From Silanimonas lenta DSM 16282 (GTDB lineage Bacteria > Pseudomonadota > Gammaproteobacteria > Xanthomonadales > Xanthomonadaceae), in the NCBI RefSeq assembly GCF_000429065.1, contig NZ_AUBD01000010.1, forward strand, positions 88,001-152,000: a DNA stretch of 64,000 nt, given 5' to 3'. A program made the position numbers and the translations under genes. This document shows, one piece after another, positions 48,832-58,476 of the stretch. The notes under the pieces were generated by a model. The model worked only from the letters and a program-made list of their open reading frames with translations, did no database searches and was not told where the DNA came from. The stretch's first letter is position 1. Each line of letters begins with the position of its first letter.

Positions 48832-49569
48832 ATGGCGCCACGGCCGCTCAGGCTGCTGAGCTGCAACATCCAGGCCGGGCACAGCACCCGCGCCTACCGC
48901 GACTACCTCACCCGCGGCTGGGGCCATGTGCTCCCCGCGGGCAAGACCGGCAACCTGCGCGCCATCGCCGAGCTCGCCCGTCCCTTCGACGTGGTCGGGC
49001 TGCAGGAGAGCGACCCGGGCAGCCTGCGCTCGGGTTTCGCCAACCAGACCCGGCTGCTCGCCGAACAGGCCGGCTTCCCCTACTGGACCCACCGCCCGAA
49101 CCGCCGGGTCAGCCGCATCGCCAGCAGCGCCAACGGACTGCTCGCCCGCTTCGACCCGCTGCGGGTGGAGCACCACGCCCTGCCGGGCCGGATCGGCGGC
49201 CGCGGCGTCACTCTCGCGCGTTTCGGCGAAGGCGGGGACGCCTGGGTGCTGGCGGTCACCCACCTCTCGCTCGGCGTGGCCTCGCGCCGCATGCAGCTCG
49301 ATTTCCTCGGCGAACTGCTGGCCGACCATCCGCGCGCGGTGCTGATGGGCGACTTCAACTGCCCGGCCCATGCCCGCGAGATGGAGGGCCTGTACCGGCG
49401 CACCCAGCTGATGCCGCCGCCGGCGCCGGTGGCCACCTTCCCGAGCTGGGAGCCGAAACGCTCGCTCGACCACGTGTTCACCGCCGGCTTCCGGGTGCAC
49501 GACTATCGCACCCTGCCCGCGGCTGGCTCCGACCACCTCGCGGTGGCGATCGAGATCGAGCCGGCCTGA
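48832..49569 (+). CDS. Endonuclease/exonuclease/phosphatase-family protein
   Basis: A 245-residue Mg-dependent hydrolase of the EEP superfamily. Motifs in order are LLSCNIQAGH (Asn), FDVVGLQESDPG (catalytic Glu), VTHLSLGVASRRMQ (His), LMGDFNCP (Asp/Asn), and the final GSDHLAVAIE (Asp-His). No signal peptide is seen. The substrate may be a nucleic acid, a phospholipid or an inositol phosphate. It follows dsbA closely and is probably in the same transcript. Confidence 0.85.
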   Translation: MAPRPLRLLSCNIQAGHSTRAYRDYLTRGWGHVLPAGKTGNLRAIAELARPFDVVGLQESDPGSLRSGFANQTRLLAEQAGFPYWTHRPNRRVSRIASSANGLLARFDPLRVEHHALPGRIGGRGVTLARFGEGGDAWVLAVTHLSLGVASRRMQLDFLGELLADHPRAVLMGDFNCPAHAREMEGLYRRTQLMPPPAPVATFPSWEPKRSLDHVFTAGFRVHDYRTLPAAGSDHLAVAIEIEPA

Positions 49570-49570
49570 T

Positions 49571-50386
49571 TCAGGGCCAGAGCAGGGCAAGGCCGACCAG
49601 GGCCAGCACCGCGGCGAACACCCGCGACAGCGTCCGCCCACCCAGCCGGTGCGCCAGGGCCACGCCCCAGGGTGCTGCCAGCACGGCCCCCAGGCCGATG
49701 CCGATGGCCGCCGGCAGATGCACGAAGCCCAGCATGCCCGGCGGCAGGGCCAGGCCCTCGGCCGCCGGCCCGCCGAGGGCATAGGCCGCGGCGCTGGCCA
49801 GCGCGATGAGCACACCGCAGGCCGAGGAGGTCCCCACCGCCCGCACCGGGGCCACCCCGCGCGCCACCAGCAGGGGCACGGTGAGGCTGCCGCCGCCGAT
49901 GCCCACCACGGCCGAGACCGCGCCGATGCCAAGCCCGGCCGCACTCAGCCAGGGGCCGCGCGGCACCGCCCCCGGCGCCTCTGCCGCCCCCCCGGCCGCG
50001 GCGCCGGGAAAGGCCATGCGCGCGGCCATCAGCAGGCAGAAGCCACCGACCAGCAGGGCCAGCAGCCGGCCCTCCACGCCCACCGCCCAGCGGCTGCCCA
50101 GCACGCCACCGAGCATCAGGCCGGGGGCGAGCCAGAGCACGGTGGCGGGCAGCAGGCTGCCGCGACGCCAGTGGGCACGCGCCGAGGCGGCGGCCGTGAT
50201 GAGGATCGAGGCGAGCGAGGTGGCGAGCGCGGCATGCATCACCGCCGGCGCGGGCACGCCGAAGGCTGGCAGCAGGGCCACCAGCGCCGCCACCAGCACG
50301 ATGCCGCCGCCGATGCCGAGCAGGCCGGCCAGCACGCCGGCCAGCAGGCCCAGTGCGGGAAACGCGAGCCATGCGAGCTCAGGCAT
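49571..50386 (-). CDS. TauE/SafE-family sulfite/anion exporter-like membrane protein
   Basis: A 271-residue integral membrane protein with eight or so helices in two repeats. Each repeat carries a Gly-rich signature: LLGIGGGIVLVAALV at about 21 and VVGIGGGSLTVPLLVARG at about 160. The TauE/SafE family exports sulfite or sulfoacetate or handles other anions. No sulfur genes surround it, so the substrate is not assigned. Its end is 2 bp from the end of the convergent EEP gene. Confidence 0.88.
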   Translation of the reverse strand: MPELAWLAFPALGLLAGVLAGLLGIGGGIVLVAALVALLPAFGVPAPAVMHAALATSLASILITAAASARAHWRRGSLLPATVLWLAPGLMLGGVLGSRWAVGVEGRLLALLVGGFCLLMAARMAFPGAAAGGAAEAPGAVPRGPWLSAAGLGIGAVSAVVGIGGGSLTVPLLVARGVAPVRAVGTSSACGVLIALASAAAYALGGPAAEGLALPPGMLGFVHLPAAIGIGLGAVLAAPWGVALAHRLGGRTLSRVFAAVLALVGLALLWP

Positions 50387-50415
50387 GCCGGGACGGCTCC
50401 GCTACACTGCCGGGC

Positions 50416-52386
50416 ATGCGATCGCTCCTGAACTCCTGTCTCCTCATCGCCGCCATTGTCGCGGCTTCGCCCGCCCTCAGCGAGCCTCTCGACGCCCGCC
50501 GCGCCGAGATCCAGGCCGCCTTCGCCGCTGCCGAACGCGGCGAGCTCACGCTGGCCGATGTCGCCCGCCTGCAATCGCATCCGCTCTCCGGCTGGCTCGA
50601 GGTGCTGGTACGCGAGCGCGACCTCGCCCGCCTCGACCGCGAAGGGCTCACCGCCGTGCTCGAGGCCCTGGGGCCGCAGCCGGCGGCGAACCGCCTGCGC
50701 ACCGCCTGGCTGCGCCGGGCCGCGGCGGAGAACCGCTGGCAGGACCTGCTCGCCCACTACCGCGAACCGGCCGACACCCCCCTGCAGTGCGCCGCCCTGC
50801 AGGCCCGCGCCGCCACCGGCAGCATCGATGCCGCCTGGACCGAGACCGCCCTGGCGCTCTGGCTGTCGGCCGACTCGCAGCCCGCCGCCTGCGATCCGGT
50901 CTTCGCCACCCTCGCCCAGCGCGGCGAGCTCAGCGCCGAGCGGCGCTGGCAGCGCCTCGAACTCGCCGCCCGCGCCGGCAATGCCGGGGTGATGCGCACC
51001 GCCGCCCGCGGTCTGCCGGAGGGCGAGGCTGCCCTGGCCCGCGACTATGCCGCCTTCATCGAGGCCCCGCACCCGCGTGCCAGCGGCTGGCCGCGCGATG
51101 CCCGCAGCCGCGGCATCGCCGAGGCCGGCCTGGTGCGGCTCGCACGCCGCGATGCCGGCGCCGCTGAGCGGCAGCTCGAGGCGCTGGCCACCCTGCTGCC
51201 CAAGGACAGCCGCGAGCACGGCGCGGTGCGCGCCGCGATCGCGTTGTGGACGGCTGCCTCCTACGGCGCCGAATCGGCCCGCCGCCTCGCCGCCGTGCCG
51301 CTCACCGCCTACGACGACGCCCTACACGGCTGGGCGGTACGCGAGCCGCTCTCGCGCAACGACCTCGCCGGCGCGCTGGCCGCCATCGAGCGCATGCCCG
51401 CGGCCCTGCGCGGCACGGCGCAGTGGCAGTACTTCGAGGCCCGGCTGCGCGAGGACCTCGGCCAGCCCGAGGCCGCCACGCCACTGTTCGCCGCCGCCGC
51501 CCGAAGCCCCACCTTCCACGGCTTCCTCGCTGCCGACCGCGCCGGCACGCCCTATGCCCTCTGCCCGCGCGAGGTCAGCAGCGAGCGGCGGCTGGTGCGC
51601 GACGTCGAACGCAATGCCGCCCTGGTGCGCGCCATCGAGCTGTTCCGCATCAAACGCCCGGCCTTCGCCGCCCTGGAGTGGCAGGCGGCGGTGGCCGGCA
51701 TGGACGATGCCCGCCGCCTGATCGCCGTGGCCCGCGCCGTCGAGGCCGGCTGGACCGACCGCGCCCTGTTCGGCCTGCCCGCCACCCCGGACTCGCAGGC
51801 CTACTACCGCCTGCGCTTCCCACTGCCGCACGAATCGCTGATCCGCCGCGAAGCGCGGCGCAACGGCCTCGAGCCCTCGCTGGTGGCCGCCCTCACCCGC
51901 GCCGAGAGCGCCTTCATGGCAGAGGCCCGCTCGCCGGCCAATGCCCGCGGCCTGATGCAGCTCTTGCCCAGCACCGCCGAAGGCGTGGCGCGCCGCCTGG
52001 GCCAGCCCTGGCAGGGCCCCGACAGCCTGTTCAATCCCACGGTGAACGTGCCGCTCGGCACCGCCTACCTCGCCCAGCGCATCGGCGACAACGGCGGCCT
52101 TGCCTACCGCGCCATCGCCGCCTACAACGCCGGCCAGGGCGCCGTGCAGCGCTGGGTGGCGGCCCGCCCGGCCCTGCCGGCCGACTACTGGATCGAGACC
52201 ATCCCGTTTCGCGAGACCCGCGAATACGTGCCGCGCGTGCTGGCCTTCAGCGTGATCTACGACTGGCGGCTGGAGGGCCACGCGCGCCCGCTCACCGACC
52301 GCCTCGAAGGCCGGCCGGGCAGCGACCGCCGTGACTTCGCCTGCCCCGAGCCCGCCGCCCTTCCCCCGTCTCCTCCCGCGAACTGA
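50416..52386 (+). CDS. slt: Soluble lytic murein transglycosylase (Slt70-like)
   Basis: Cleaves peptidoglycan glycan strands, releasing 1,6-anhydromuropeptides in the periplasm. The 656-residue protein has a signal peptide (about 1-23, ending ALSEP), a long alpha-helical U-domain (about 30-440) and a C-terminal lysozyme-like SLT domain with catalytic Glu497 in LTRAESAFMAEARSPANARG, followed by LMQLLPSTA and AAYNAGQGAVQRW. A TACACT 7 nt before the ATG might be a -10 of a leaderless transcript. Confidence 0.94.
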   Translation: MRSLLNSCLLIAAIVAASPALSEPLDARRAEIQAAFAAAERGELTLADVARLQSHPLSGWLEVLVRERDLARLDREGLTAVLEALGPQPAANRLRTAWLRRAAAENRWQDLLAHYREPADTPLQCAALQARAATGSIDAAWTETALALWLSADSQPAACDPVFATLAQRGELSAERRWQRLELAARAGNAGVMRTAARGLPEGEAALARDYAAFIEAPHPRASGWPRDARSRGIAEAGLVRLARRDAGAAERQLEALATLLPKDSREHGAVRAAIALWTAASYGAESARRLAAVPLTAYDDALHGWAVREPLSRNDLAGALAAIERMPAALRGTAQWQYFEARLREDLGQPEAATPLFAAAARSPTFHGFLAADRAGTPYALCPREVSSERRLVRDVERNAALVRAIELFRIKRPAFAALEWQAAVAGMDDARRLIAVARAVEAGWTDRALFGLPATPDSQAYYRLRFPLPHESLIRREARRNGLEPSLVAALTRAESAFMAEARSPANARGLMQLLPSTAEGVARRLGQPWQGPDSLFNPTVNVPLGTAYLAQRIGDNGGLAYRAIAAYNAGQGAVQRWVAARPALPADYWIETIPFRETREYVPRVLAFSVIYDWRLEGHARPLTDRLEGRPGSDRRDFACPEPAALPPSPPAN

Positions 52387-52399
52387 CCCGGAACCGACC

Positions 52400-53332
52400 A
52401 TGAAGATCGCCGTCCTCGGTGGCACCGGCTTCGTCGGCCGCGCCCTGCTCGCCCGCCTCGCGGCCGAGGGGCATGCGCTCACCGTGCTCTCGCGCAACCC
52501 CCACGCCCACCTCGACCGCCTGCTGCCGCCCGGCACCCAGGTGGCCTGCGGCGATGTCTACGACCCCGAGTTCCTCAAGGCCCGCTTCCAGGGGCAGGAC
52601 GCGGTGGTGAACCTCGTCGGCATCCTCAACGAGCGCGGCGACAACGGCCGCGGCTTCCAGCGTGCCCATGTGGGCCTGACCAAGCTGGTGGTGGCCGCCT
52701 GCCAGCTCGCCGGCGTGTGCCGCCTGCTGCAGATGAGCTCGCTCAATGCCGGGCGCGGCGAGAGCTTCTACCTCAAGTCACGCGGCGAGGCCGAGGCGGT
52801 GGTGAAGGCCAGCGGCCTGGATTGGACGATCTTCCAGCCCTCGGTGATCTTCGGCCCCGGCGACGGCTTCTTCTGCCGCTTCGCCGCCCTGCTCAAGCTG
52901 AGCCCGGTGCTGCCGCTCGCCAGGGCCGGCACGCGCTTCGCCCCGGTGTTCGTCGGCGACGTGGCGGAGGCCATGCGCCGCAGCCTGCACGATCGCCGCA
53001 CCGTGGGGCAGGTGTACGAACTCTACGGGCCCGAAGTCTTCACCCTCGGCGAGCTGGTGCGGCTCACCGCGCGGCAGCTGGGCCTGACGCGCCTCGTGCT
53101 GCCCCTGCCCGACGCCCTGGGCCGCCTGCAGGGCCTGCTCTTCGATTTCGTGCCCGGCAAGCCCTTCTCCTCCGACAACTACCGCTCGCTCAAGCTCGAT
53201 TCGGTGGGCGCCATCGACGGCCTGCACCAGCTCGGCATCCCGCCTACCCGCATCGGCCAGCAACTGCCGGCCATCCTGGGCTCGCCGGCCGGCAAGCAGC
53301 CGCGCTATGACCGCTACCGCGCTGCCCGCTGA
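52400..53332 (+). CDS. NDUFA9-like NAD(P)-binding protein
   Basis: A 310-residue extended/atypical SDR protein with the N-terminal dinucleotide motif [13 protein letters not shown]. The [10 protein letters not shown] and QMSSLNAG strands follow, with [18 protein letters not shown] in the middle. The pattern is that of the complex I NDUFA9/39 kDa subfamily, but bacterial members are free-standing proteins of unknown role. The C-terminus overlaps the cca start by 26 bp, so the two are co-transcribed. Confidence 0.88.
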   Translation: MKIAVLGGTGFVGRALLARLAAEGHALTVLSRNPHAHLDRLLPPGTQVACGDVYDPEFLKARFQGQDAVVNLVGILNERGDNGRGFQRAHVGLTKLVVAACQLAGVCRLLQMSSLNAGRGESFYLKSRGEAEAVVKASGLDWTIFQPSVIFGPGDGFFCRFAALLKLSPVLPLARAGTRFAPVFVGDVAEAMRRSLHDRRTVGQVYELYGPEVFTLGELVRLTARQLGLTRLVLPLPDALGRLQGLLFDFVPGKPFSSDNYRSLKLDSVGAIDGLHQLGIPPTRIGQQLPAILGSPAGKQPRYDRYRAAR

Positions 53333-54569
53333 AGCCCGGGCCTACCTCGTGGGCGGCGCCGTGCGCGACGCCCTGCTCGGCCTGCCGCCGGGCGACCGTG
53401 ACTGGGTGGTGGTGGGCACCGATGCCGAGGCCATGCAGGCCGCCGGCTTCCGTGCCGTGGGCGCGGACTTCCCGGTCTTCCTGCACCCGGACACCGGCGA
53501 GGAGTACGCCCTGGCCCGCACCGAGCGCAAGCGCGGCCATGGCTACACCGGCTTCGTGGTGCACGCCGACCGCGGCGTGACGCTGGAGCAGGACCTGGCC
53601 CGCCGCGACTTCACCATCAATGCCATCGCCCAGGCGGCGGATGGACGCCTGATCGACCCGCTCGGCGGGCAGGCCGACCTCGAGGCCCGCTGGCTGCGCC
53701 ACTGCAGCCCGGCCTTCGCCGAGGACCCACTGCGGGTGCTGCGCGGCGCCCGCTTCCTCGCCCGCCTCGCCCCGCTCGGCTTCCGCCTGCACGACGACAC
53801 CCTGGCCCTGATGCGCGGCATGGTGGAAGCCGGGGAACTCGCCCACCTGGTGCCGGAGCGGGTCTGGCAGGAACTGCGCCGCGCCCTCGCCGCGCCGCGC
53901 CCCTCGGCCTTCCTGCAGGCCCTGCGCGCCTGCGGCGCGCTCGCCGTGGTGCTGCCGGAAGTGGACGCGCTCTACGGCGTGCCGCAGCGCCCCGAGTTCC
54001 ACCCCGAGGTGGACACCGGCGTGCACACCGAAATGGTGCTCGACATGGCCGCCCGCCTCGCTCCCGGCGATGCCACCCTCGGCTTCGCCGCCCTCACGCA
54101 CGACCTCGGCAAGGCCCTCACCCCGGCCGAGGCCCTGCCGCGCCACCCGGGGCACGAACACCGCGGCCTTGCGCCCCTGGCCGCGCTCTGCGCCCGGCTC
54201 AAGGTGCCGAACGCCGAGCGGCAGCTCGCCACCGATGTCTGCCGCGAGCATCTCAACGTGCACCGCTTCGCCGAGCTGCGCGATGCCACCGTGCTGGAGC
54301 TGCTCGAGCGCTGCGGCGGCCTGCGGCAGCCCGCGCGCATCGACCGGCTCGCCCTGGCCTGCGAGGCCGACAAGCGCGGCCGCAAAGGCTTCGGGGAAAC
54401 CGACTACCCGCAGGGCCGCGCCCTGCGCGCCTGCCGCGACGCCGCGCTCGCCGTGCAGGCGAAGGACGTGGCGCGGGAGGGGCTGGAAGGCCCGGCCCTG
54501 GGCGCGGCGCTGCGCCGGGCCCGCATCGCCGCCATCGGTGCGGCCCGCGCCCGCCTCGCCGCCGGCTGA
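53307..54569 (+). CDS. cca: CCA tRNA nucleotidyltransferase (with HD domain)
   Basis: Adds or repairs the 3' CCA of tRNAs. The 420 residues start with [26 protein letters not shown] (nucleotidyltransferase motif, two catalytic Asp), then [10 protein letters not shown] and the RNA/nucleotide-binding [10 protein letters not shown] region. An HD phosphohydrolase domain ([12 protein letters not shown] to [10 protein letters not shown]) marks the gammaproteobacterial multifunctional form. The ATG lies within the previous gene. Confidence 0.95.
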   Translation: MTATALPAEARAYLVGGAVRDALLGLPPGDRDWVVVGTDAEAMQAAGFRAVGADFPVFLHPDTGEEYALARTERKRGHGYTGFVVHADRGVTLEQDLARRDFTINAIAQAADGRLIDPLGGQADLEARWLRHCSPAFAEDPLRVLRGARFLARLAPLGFRLHDDTLALMRGMVEAGELAHLVPERVWQELRRALAAPRPSAFLQALRACGALAVVLPEVDALYGVPQRPEFHPEVDTGVHTEMVLDMAARLAPGDATLGFAALTHDLGKALTPAEALPRHPGHEHRGLAPLAALCARLKVPNAERQLATDVCREHLNVHRFAELRDATVLELLERCGGLRQPARIDRLALACEADKRGRKGFGETDYPQGRALRACRDAALAVQAKDVAREGLEGPALGAALRRARIAAIGAARARLAAG

Positions 54570-54592
54570 GGCCGAGGCCGAGGCCGAGGCGC
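54567..54592. repeat. Short GAGGCC tandem repeat between cca and MidA-like gene
   Basis: Four consecutive GAGGCC units, the last ending GAGGCG, fill the 23 bp between the convergent stop codons and include the cca stop. This is a small microsatellite-like repeat. Confidence 0.8.
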
Positions 54593-55777
54593 CTAGAGCC
54601 TGCGCGACAGCTCGCCGAAGGCGAAGGCGGCAGAGAGATCGACGTCGCGGGTGAAGCCCATCACCTGGAAGCGTTCCCCCATCTCCCCGGGCAGGGTGAG
54701 CTTGCGGATCTCGTTCAAGCGGCGGTGCCGCTCGCGCTCGTCGAGCACGGCCTCGGCCTCGGCGATGCGCTGCGGCAGACCATTGGCGATCAGGAAGCTC
54801 GACTGGCTGCAGTAGCCAGCGAAATCGAAACCGGCGTTCACCCCGGCCTCGGCCAGCGCGGTGAAATCGACGAAGGCGGTGATGTCCTGCAAACCCGGCA
54901 GGAAGAAAGGATCGCCGTGCGCACGGTGGCGGTAATGGCAGACGAGGGTGCCGTCGCGCCGCTCGGGCAGGTAGAACTCGCGGCGCGGGTAGCCGTAGTC
55001 GACGAACAGCATGGCCCCGTGTTCCAGCAGGCCACCCACCGCCTGCAGCCAGTAGGGCAGCTGCGGCAGCAGCTCGGAGCGGTAGCCGTCCGGCAAGGGC
55101 GCGCCAAGCGTGCGCTCGACATGGCGCACCGCGCCGCGCACCAGGGCATCGGCCGGCTGGTCCACGCGCAGGAAGCCCCCTTCGGCATCGAGGCTGACGA
55201 ACTCCTCGTACACCTCGCCCTCGTGGATGGCGAAGCGGGTGGTGGGCAGGGCGTCCAGCACCTCATTGGCGAACAGCACACCGTTCCAGCCACGCTCCGG
55301 CGGCCCGTCCAGCCAGTCGCAGCGGGCGAACACCGCCGGCGGCAGCTGCTCGCGCAGCCGCTGCTGCTGGCGCTGGCGCAGGTCGGCGCTGGGCTCGAGG
55401 ATGGCGTAGCGCTCGGGCAATACCCCGAGCCGTTCGGCATGGCGCAGGAAGGCAAGGGCGAAGGCGCCGCTGCCGCCGCCGAGTTCGAGGAAACCCGGAT
55501 GCGGCAGGCCGCGCAGCACCGGCGCCACCGCCTCGCAGACGCATTCGGCGAACACGCTGCCGAGCTCCGGGGCAGTGATGAAATCCCCTCCCTCGCCGAA
55601 CTTCGCCGCTCCGGCGCTGTAATAGCCGAGGCCCGGCGCATACAGCGCCAGCTCCATGAAGCGGGAAAACGGGATCGCCCCCTGCTCATGGCGGATCGCC
55701 GCCTTCAGGAAGTCCACCAGGCGCGCGCTATGCTCGCGCGCCGCGCCGCCCGGCTCGGGCAGGCCGAAAGTGCTCAT
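54593..55777 (-). CDS. MidA-like SAM-dependent protein arginine methyltransferase
   Basis: A 394-residue protein of the DUF185/MidA (NDUFAF7-like) family, whose eukaryotic members methylate an arginine in a complex I subunit. The start LPEPGGAAREHSARLVDFLK is family-typical. Motifs GAKFGEGGDFITAPELG-like (about 65-85), FLELGGGSGAFALAFL (SAM-binding), VLFANEVLDALPTTRF, and FVDYGYPRREFYLPERRDGTLVCHYRH follow. Next to an NDUFA9-like gene this suggests a respiratory-complex link, which is an inference. The bacterial substrate is not known. Confidence 0.87.
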   Translation of the reverse strand: MSTFGLPEPGGAAREHSARLVDFLKAAIRHEQGAIPFSRFMELALYAPGLGYYSAGAAKFGEGGDFITAPELGSVFAECVCEAVAPVLRGLPHPGFLELGGGSGAFALAFLRHAERLGVLPERYAILEPSADLRQRQQQRLREQLPPAVFARCDWLDGPPERGWNGVLFANEVLDALPTTRFAIHEGEVYEEFVSLDAEGGFLRVDQPADALVRGAVRHVERTLGAPLPDGYRSELLPQLPYWLQAVGGLLEHGAMLFVDYGYPRREFYLPERRDGTLVCHYRHRAHGDPFFLPGLQDITAFVDFTALAEAGVNAGFDFAGYCSQSSFLIANGLPQRIAEAEAVLDERERHRRLNEIRKLTLPGEMGERFQVMGFTRDVDLSAAFAFGELSRRL

Positions 55778-55889
55778 CGAAACGCCTTGGAATCGGGAAA
55801 CCGGTGCCCGCCGATGCAGCGGACGGGTGAAAGGATACCGCCCCGGTCGGCGGGGCCGTGTAGGCTGCGGTGGTTTACCGCCCGACAGC

Positions 55890-57620
55890 ATGATCCCAAT
55901 GCCGCCGACCTCGCCGCCCTGGCCATCGACGCCCCTGCGCTCGGTCCGATGGATCCCTGCCCTCCTGCCGCTGCTGATCGTCGCCTGCGGCGCGCAGCCC
56001 GCCGGCGAATCCGCCGAGATACCGCCACCTGCTCCTGCCGAAGCCTTGGCCGTGCAGCCGCCGATCCGCGCCACCCACTGGTTCGGTGCCCATTGGGCGA
56101 AGAACCTGATCAACGCCTACCGTCGCGAGGATGTGGCCGGGGAGTTCCGCACGATCCGCGAGGACGGCTTCGACACCGTGGTGCTGCTGGTGAGCTGGGG
56201 CGACTTCCAGCCGGTCTACCTGCCTTGCTGCCGCGAGGACGAGCGCGCCTTCCAGCGCCTCGACTTCCTGCTGGACGAAGCGGAGCGGCAGGGACTTCGC
56301 GTGATGCTGCGGATCGGCTTCGCCTGGAGTTTCCACCCCGACAGCCCGCCCACCCTGGAACGGGTGCACGTGCTGATGAACGACGTCCGCGCCCGTGCCG
56401 CCTTCCAGCGCTTCGTCGGTCGCGTCGGCAAGGCCATCGAAGGGCGGCCGCAGGTGCTGATGTCCTTCATGAGCTGGGAAGACCAGTGGCTGCGGCACAT
56501 CGAGCCCATCGCCGCCGAGGACTACGCACGGTTCATCGCCAGCCTGCCACCGGCGGAGCGCCCTCCGGACCCGACCCGCCTGCCGCGCGCGGACGATGAC
56601 AGCGCCCCCTGGTTCCACCGTTACTGGGACTGGCTGAAGCTCGAGGAACTGCACCGCCCGGCGCAGGCGCAGATCCCGCTGCTCGGCTACGAGGTCCGCA
56701 GCGACAAGGAGCCACGCTGGCAAGTCGATGCCGCCGGCCGCCGTAAGGTGGCTGGCTGGATCGACCACCGCAGCACCTACCGCCAGCCCGGCGCAGTGCC
56801 GCTGGTGATGTACTGGGCGCCATTCTGGGGCGCCCGTAACGAAGGCGAATCGCTGCGTGCCGAGGAAAGCCTCGCGCTGCTCGGCGGCATGCTCGCCGAG
56901 GCTTCCGCGTGGAGCGGTGACCGCCCGGTGTTCATCAACCAGTTCAACCTGATCGACAACACGCCGGGCCACGAGCACAACGCCACCCTCCCCGACGACC
57001 AGATCGCGCCCTTCCTGCGCGGCGCGGTCTGCGTGCTGAAGAACCACGGCGTGCTCGGCGCCGGCCTCTGGACCGGCCGCGACTACGAGGAAAGCCCGCT
57101 GTACAACCCCTCCTTCGCCTACGGACTGGAAGGCTGGCATCTCGTCGATGGCGAAGGCCGGGCCATCCCCGAAGGCGAGGCCCTGCTCACCGCACCGGAG
57201 CGCGACCCGCACCTGCGCCTGCGCCGTGGCGAAGTGCTCACGCAGGCCTTCGGCCGCGAGCGTGGGCGGCTGCCGCACCGCGACGATCGCCCGGACCACG
57301 CCTGCGTCGATGCCCTGAGCCCCGGCGGGGCCAGGCTGCGCCTCCAGGCCGGGGGCGGCGAGCCGGTCGAGTTGGCGCTTCCCGCAGGCCATGCCGGCCG
57401 GGCCTGTACCACCATCGACAGCCACCCCGTCGAGGACCGGCTGGCCTTCCGCGTCGAGGCCCTCGAAGGCGAGGCCGAACTTCGCGGCCTGTGGCTGTTC
57501 GACCACGTACAGGATGGCGGGCTGCGCACCGTCGACAACCGGCCGGGCCGGCATCACCACGCCGTCATCGCGTTCAACGAGGCCATGATGCGCAGCGAAT
57601 TGCCGAAGGACTGCCGATGA
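55890..57620 (+). CDS. Lipoprotein with glycoside-hydrolase-like TIM-barrel domain
   Basis: A 576-residue protein. A long N-terminus and hydrophobic segment end in the lipobox LIVAC (Cys33), so it should be an anchored lipoprotein. The central part (about 55-410) looks like a TIM barrel: WFGAHWAKNLINAYRREDV, EDGFDTVVLLVSWGDFQPVYL, GLRVMLRIGFAWSF, VLMSFMSWEDQWLRH (candidate acid in SWED) and GAGLWTGRDYEE. It resembles GH5/GH39-like families but I could not place it. The C-terminal domain is beta-rich. It overlaps the SDR gene (ATGA). Confidence 0.7.
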   Translation: MIPMPPTSPPWPSTPLRSVRWIPALLPLLIVACGAQPAGESAEIPPPAPAEALAVQPPIRATHWFGAHWAKNLINAYRREDVAGEFRTIREDGFDTVVLLVSWGDFQPVYLPCCREDERAFQRLDFLLDEAERQGLRVMLRIGFAWSFHPDSPPTLERVHVLMNDVRARAAFQRFVGRVGKAIEGRPQVLMSFMSWEDQWLRHIEPIAAEDYARFIASLPPAERPPDPTRLPRADDDSAPWFHRYWDWLKLEELHRPAQAQIPLLGYEVRSDKEPRWQVDAAGRRKVAGWIDHRSTYRQPGAVPLVMYWAPFWGARNEGESLRAEESLALLGGMLAEASAWSGDRPVFINQFNLIDNTPGHEHNATLPDDQIAPFLRGAVCVLKNHGVLGAGLWTGRDYEESPLYNPSFAYGLEGWHLVDGEGRAIPEGEALLTAPERDPHLRLRRGEVLTQAFGRERGRLPHRDDRPDHACVDALSPGGARLRLQAGGGEPVELALPAGHAGRACTTIDSHPVEDRLAFRVEALEGEAELRGLWLFDHVQDGGLRTVDNRPGRHHHAVIAFNEAMMRSELPKDCR

Positions 57621-58408
57621 ACGAGGCCCTGCCCGCCGCCCTCACCCGGCCCATCGACGCCGGTGCGTCCGGGCGGTCGCCACCGGTCGCGCTCGTCACC
57701 GGCGCGGCCCGGCGGGTGGGTGCGGCCATCGCCCGCCACCTGCACGGGCACGGCTTCGTGCTTGCCCTGCACCACCGCGCCTCGGCCGCCGAGGCCGCGG
57801 CCCTCGCGGCGGAACTGGAGACGCGCCGCCCGGGCAGCACCCTTCTGCTGCAGGCCGATCTGGGCGACACCGCCGCCCTGCCCGGCCTCGTCCACGCCAC
57901 GCTCGAGCGCTTCGGCCGGCTCGATGCTCTCGTCAACAACGCCTCGGCCTTCCACCCCACGCCGCTCGGCGCGGCCAGCGAGGCCGACTGGCAGGCCCTG
58001 TTCGACAGCAATGCCAAGGGCCCCTTCTTCCTCGCCCAGGCCGCTGCTCCCGCACTGCGCAGGAGCGGCGGCGCCATCGTCAACCTCGTCGACATCTACG
58101 CCGAGCGCCCGCTGCGCGGGCACACGCTCTACTGCATGGCCAAGGCGGCGAACGCCATGCTGGTGAAGTCGCTCGCCCTCGAACTCGCCCCCGAGGTGCG
58201 GGTGAACGGCATCGCCCCCGGCGCCATCCTCTGGCCCGAGGCCGGAAAGCCGGAGGCCGCCAAACAGGCCATGCGCGAGAAGATCGCGCTCGGCCGCGAA
58301 GGCCGCCCCGAGGACATCGCCGAGGCGGTGCGCTGGCTGCTGCAGGAGGCCCGCTACACCACCGGCCAGATCCTCGCCGTGGATGGCGGGCGCCTGCTGA
58401 ACCTTTGA
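57617..58408 (+). CDS. Pteridine reductase-like short-chain dehydrogenase
   Basis: A 263-residue SDR with the cofactor motif VTGAARRVGAAIARHL, whose ARR residues favour NADPH. It also has NNASAFHPTPLG, NLVDIYAERP and the catalytic YCMAKAAN (Tyr/Lys). The GAARR motif and DIYAERPLRGH segment match the pteridine reductase (PTR1/FolM) subgroup, which reduces biopterin or dihydrofolate. folK and folB lie just downstream on the other strand, which fits a folate or pterin role. The start overlaps the previous stop. Confidence 0.85.
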   Translation: MNEALPAALTRPIDAGASGRSPPVALVTGAARRVGAAIARHLHGHGFVLALHHRASAAEAAALAAELETRRPGSTLLLQADLGDTAALPGLVHATLERFGRLDALVNNASAFHPTPLGAASEADWQALFDSNAKGPFFLAQAAAPALRRSGGAIVNLVDIYAERPLRGHTLYCMAKAANAMLVKSLALELAPEVRVNGIAPGAILWPEAGKPEAAKQAMREKIALGREGRPEDIAEAVRWLLQEARYTTGQILAVDGGRLLNL

Positions 58409-58476
58409 ATCGTCCGGGCCTCGCCGCCCGGGCTCCGTCATGCCTTCGCCACCCGGTGCACGGCGAGGCCCGCCGC

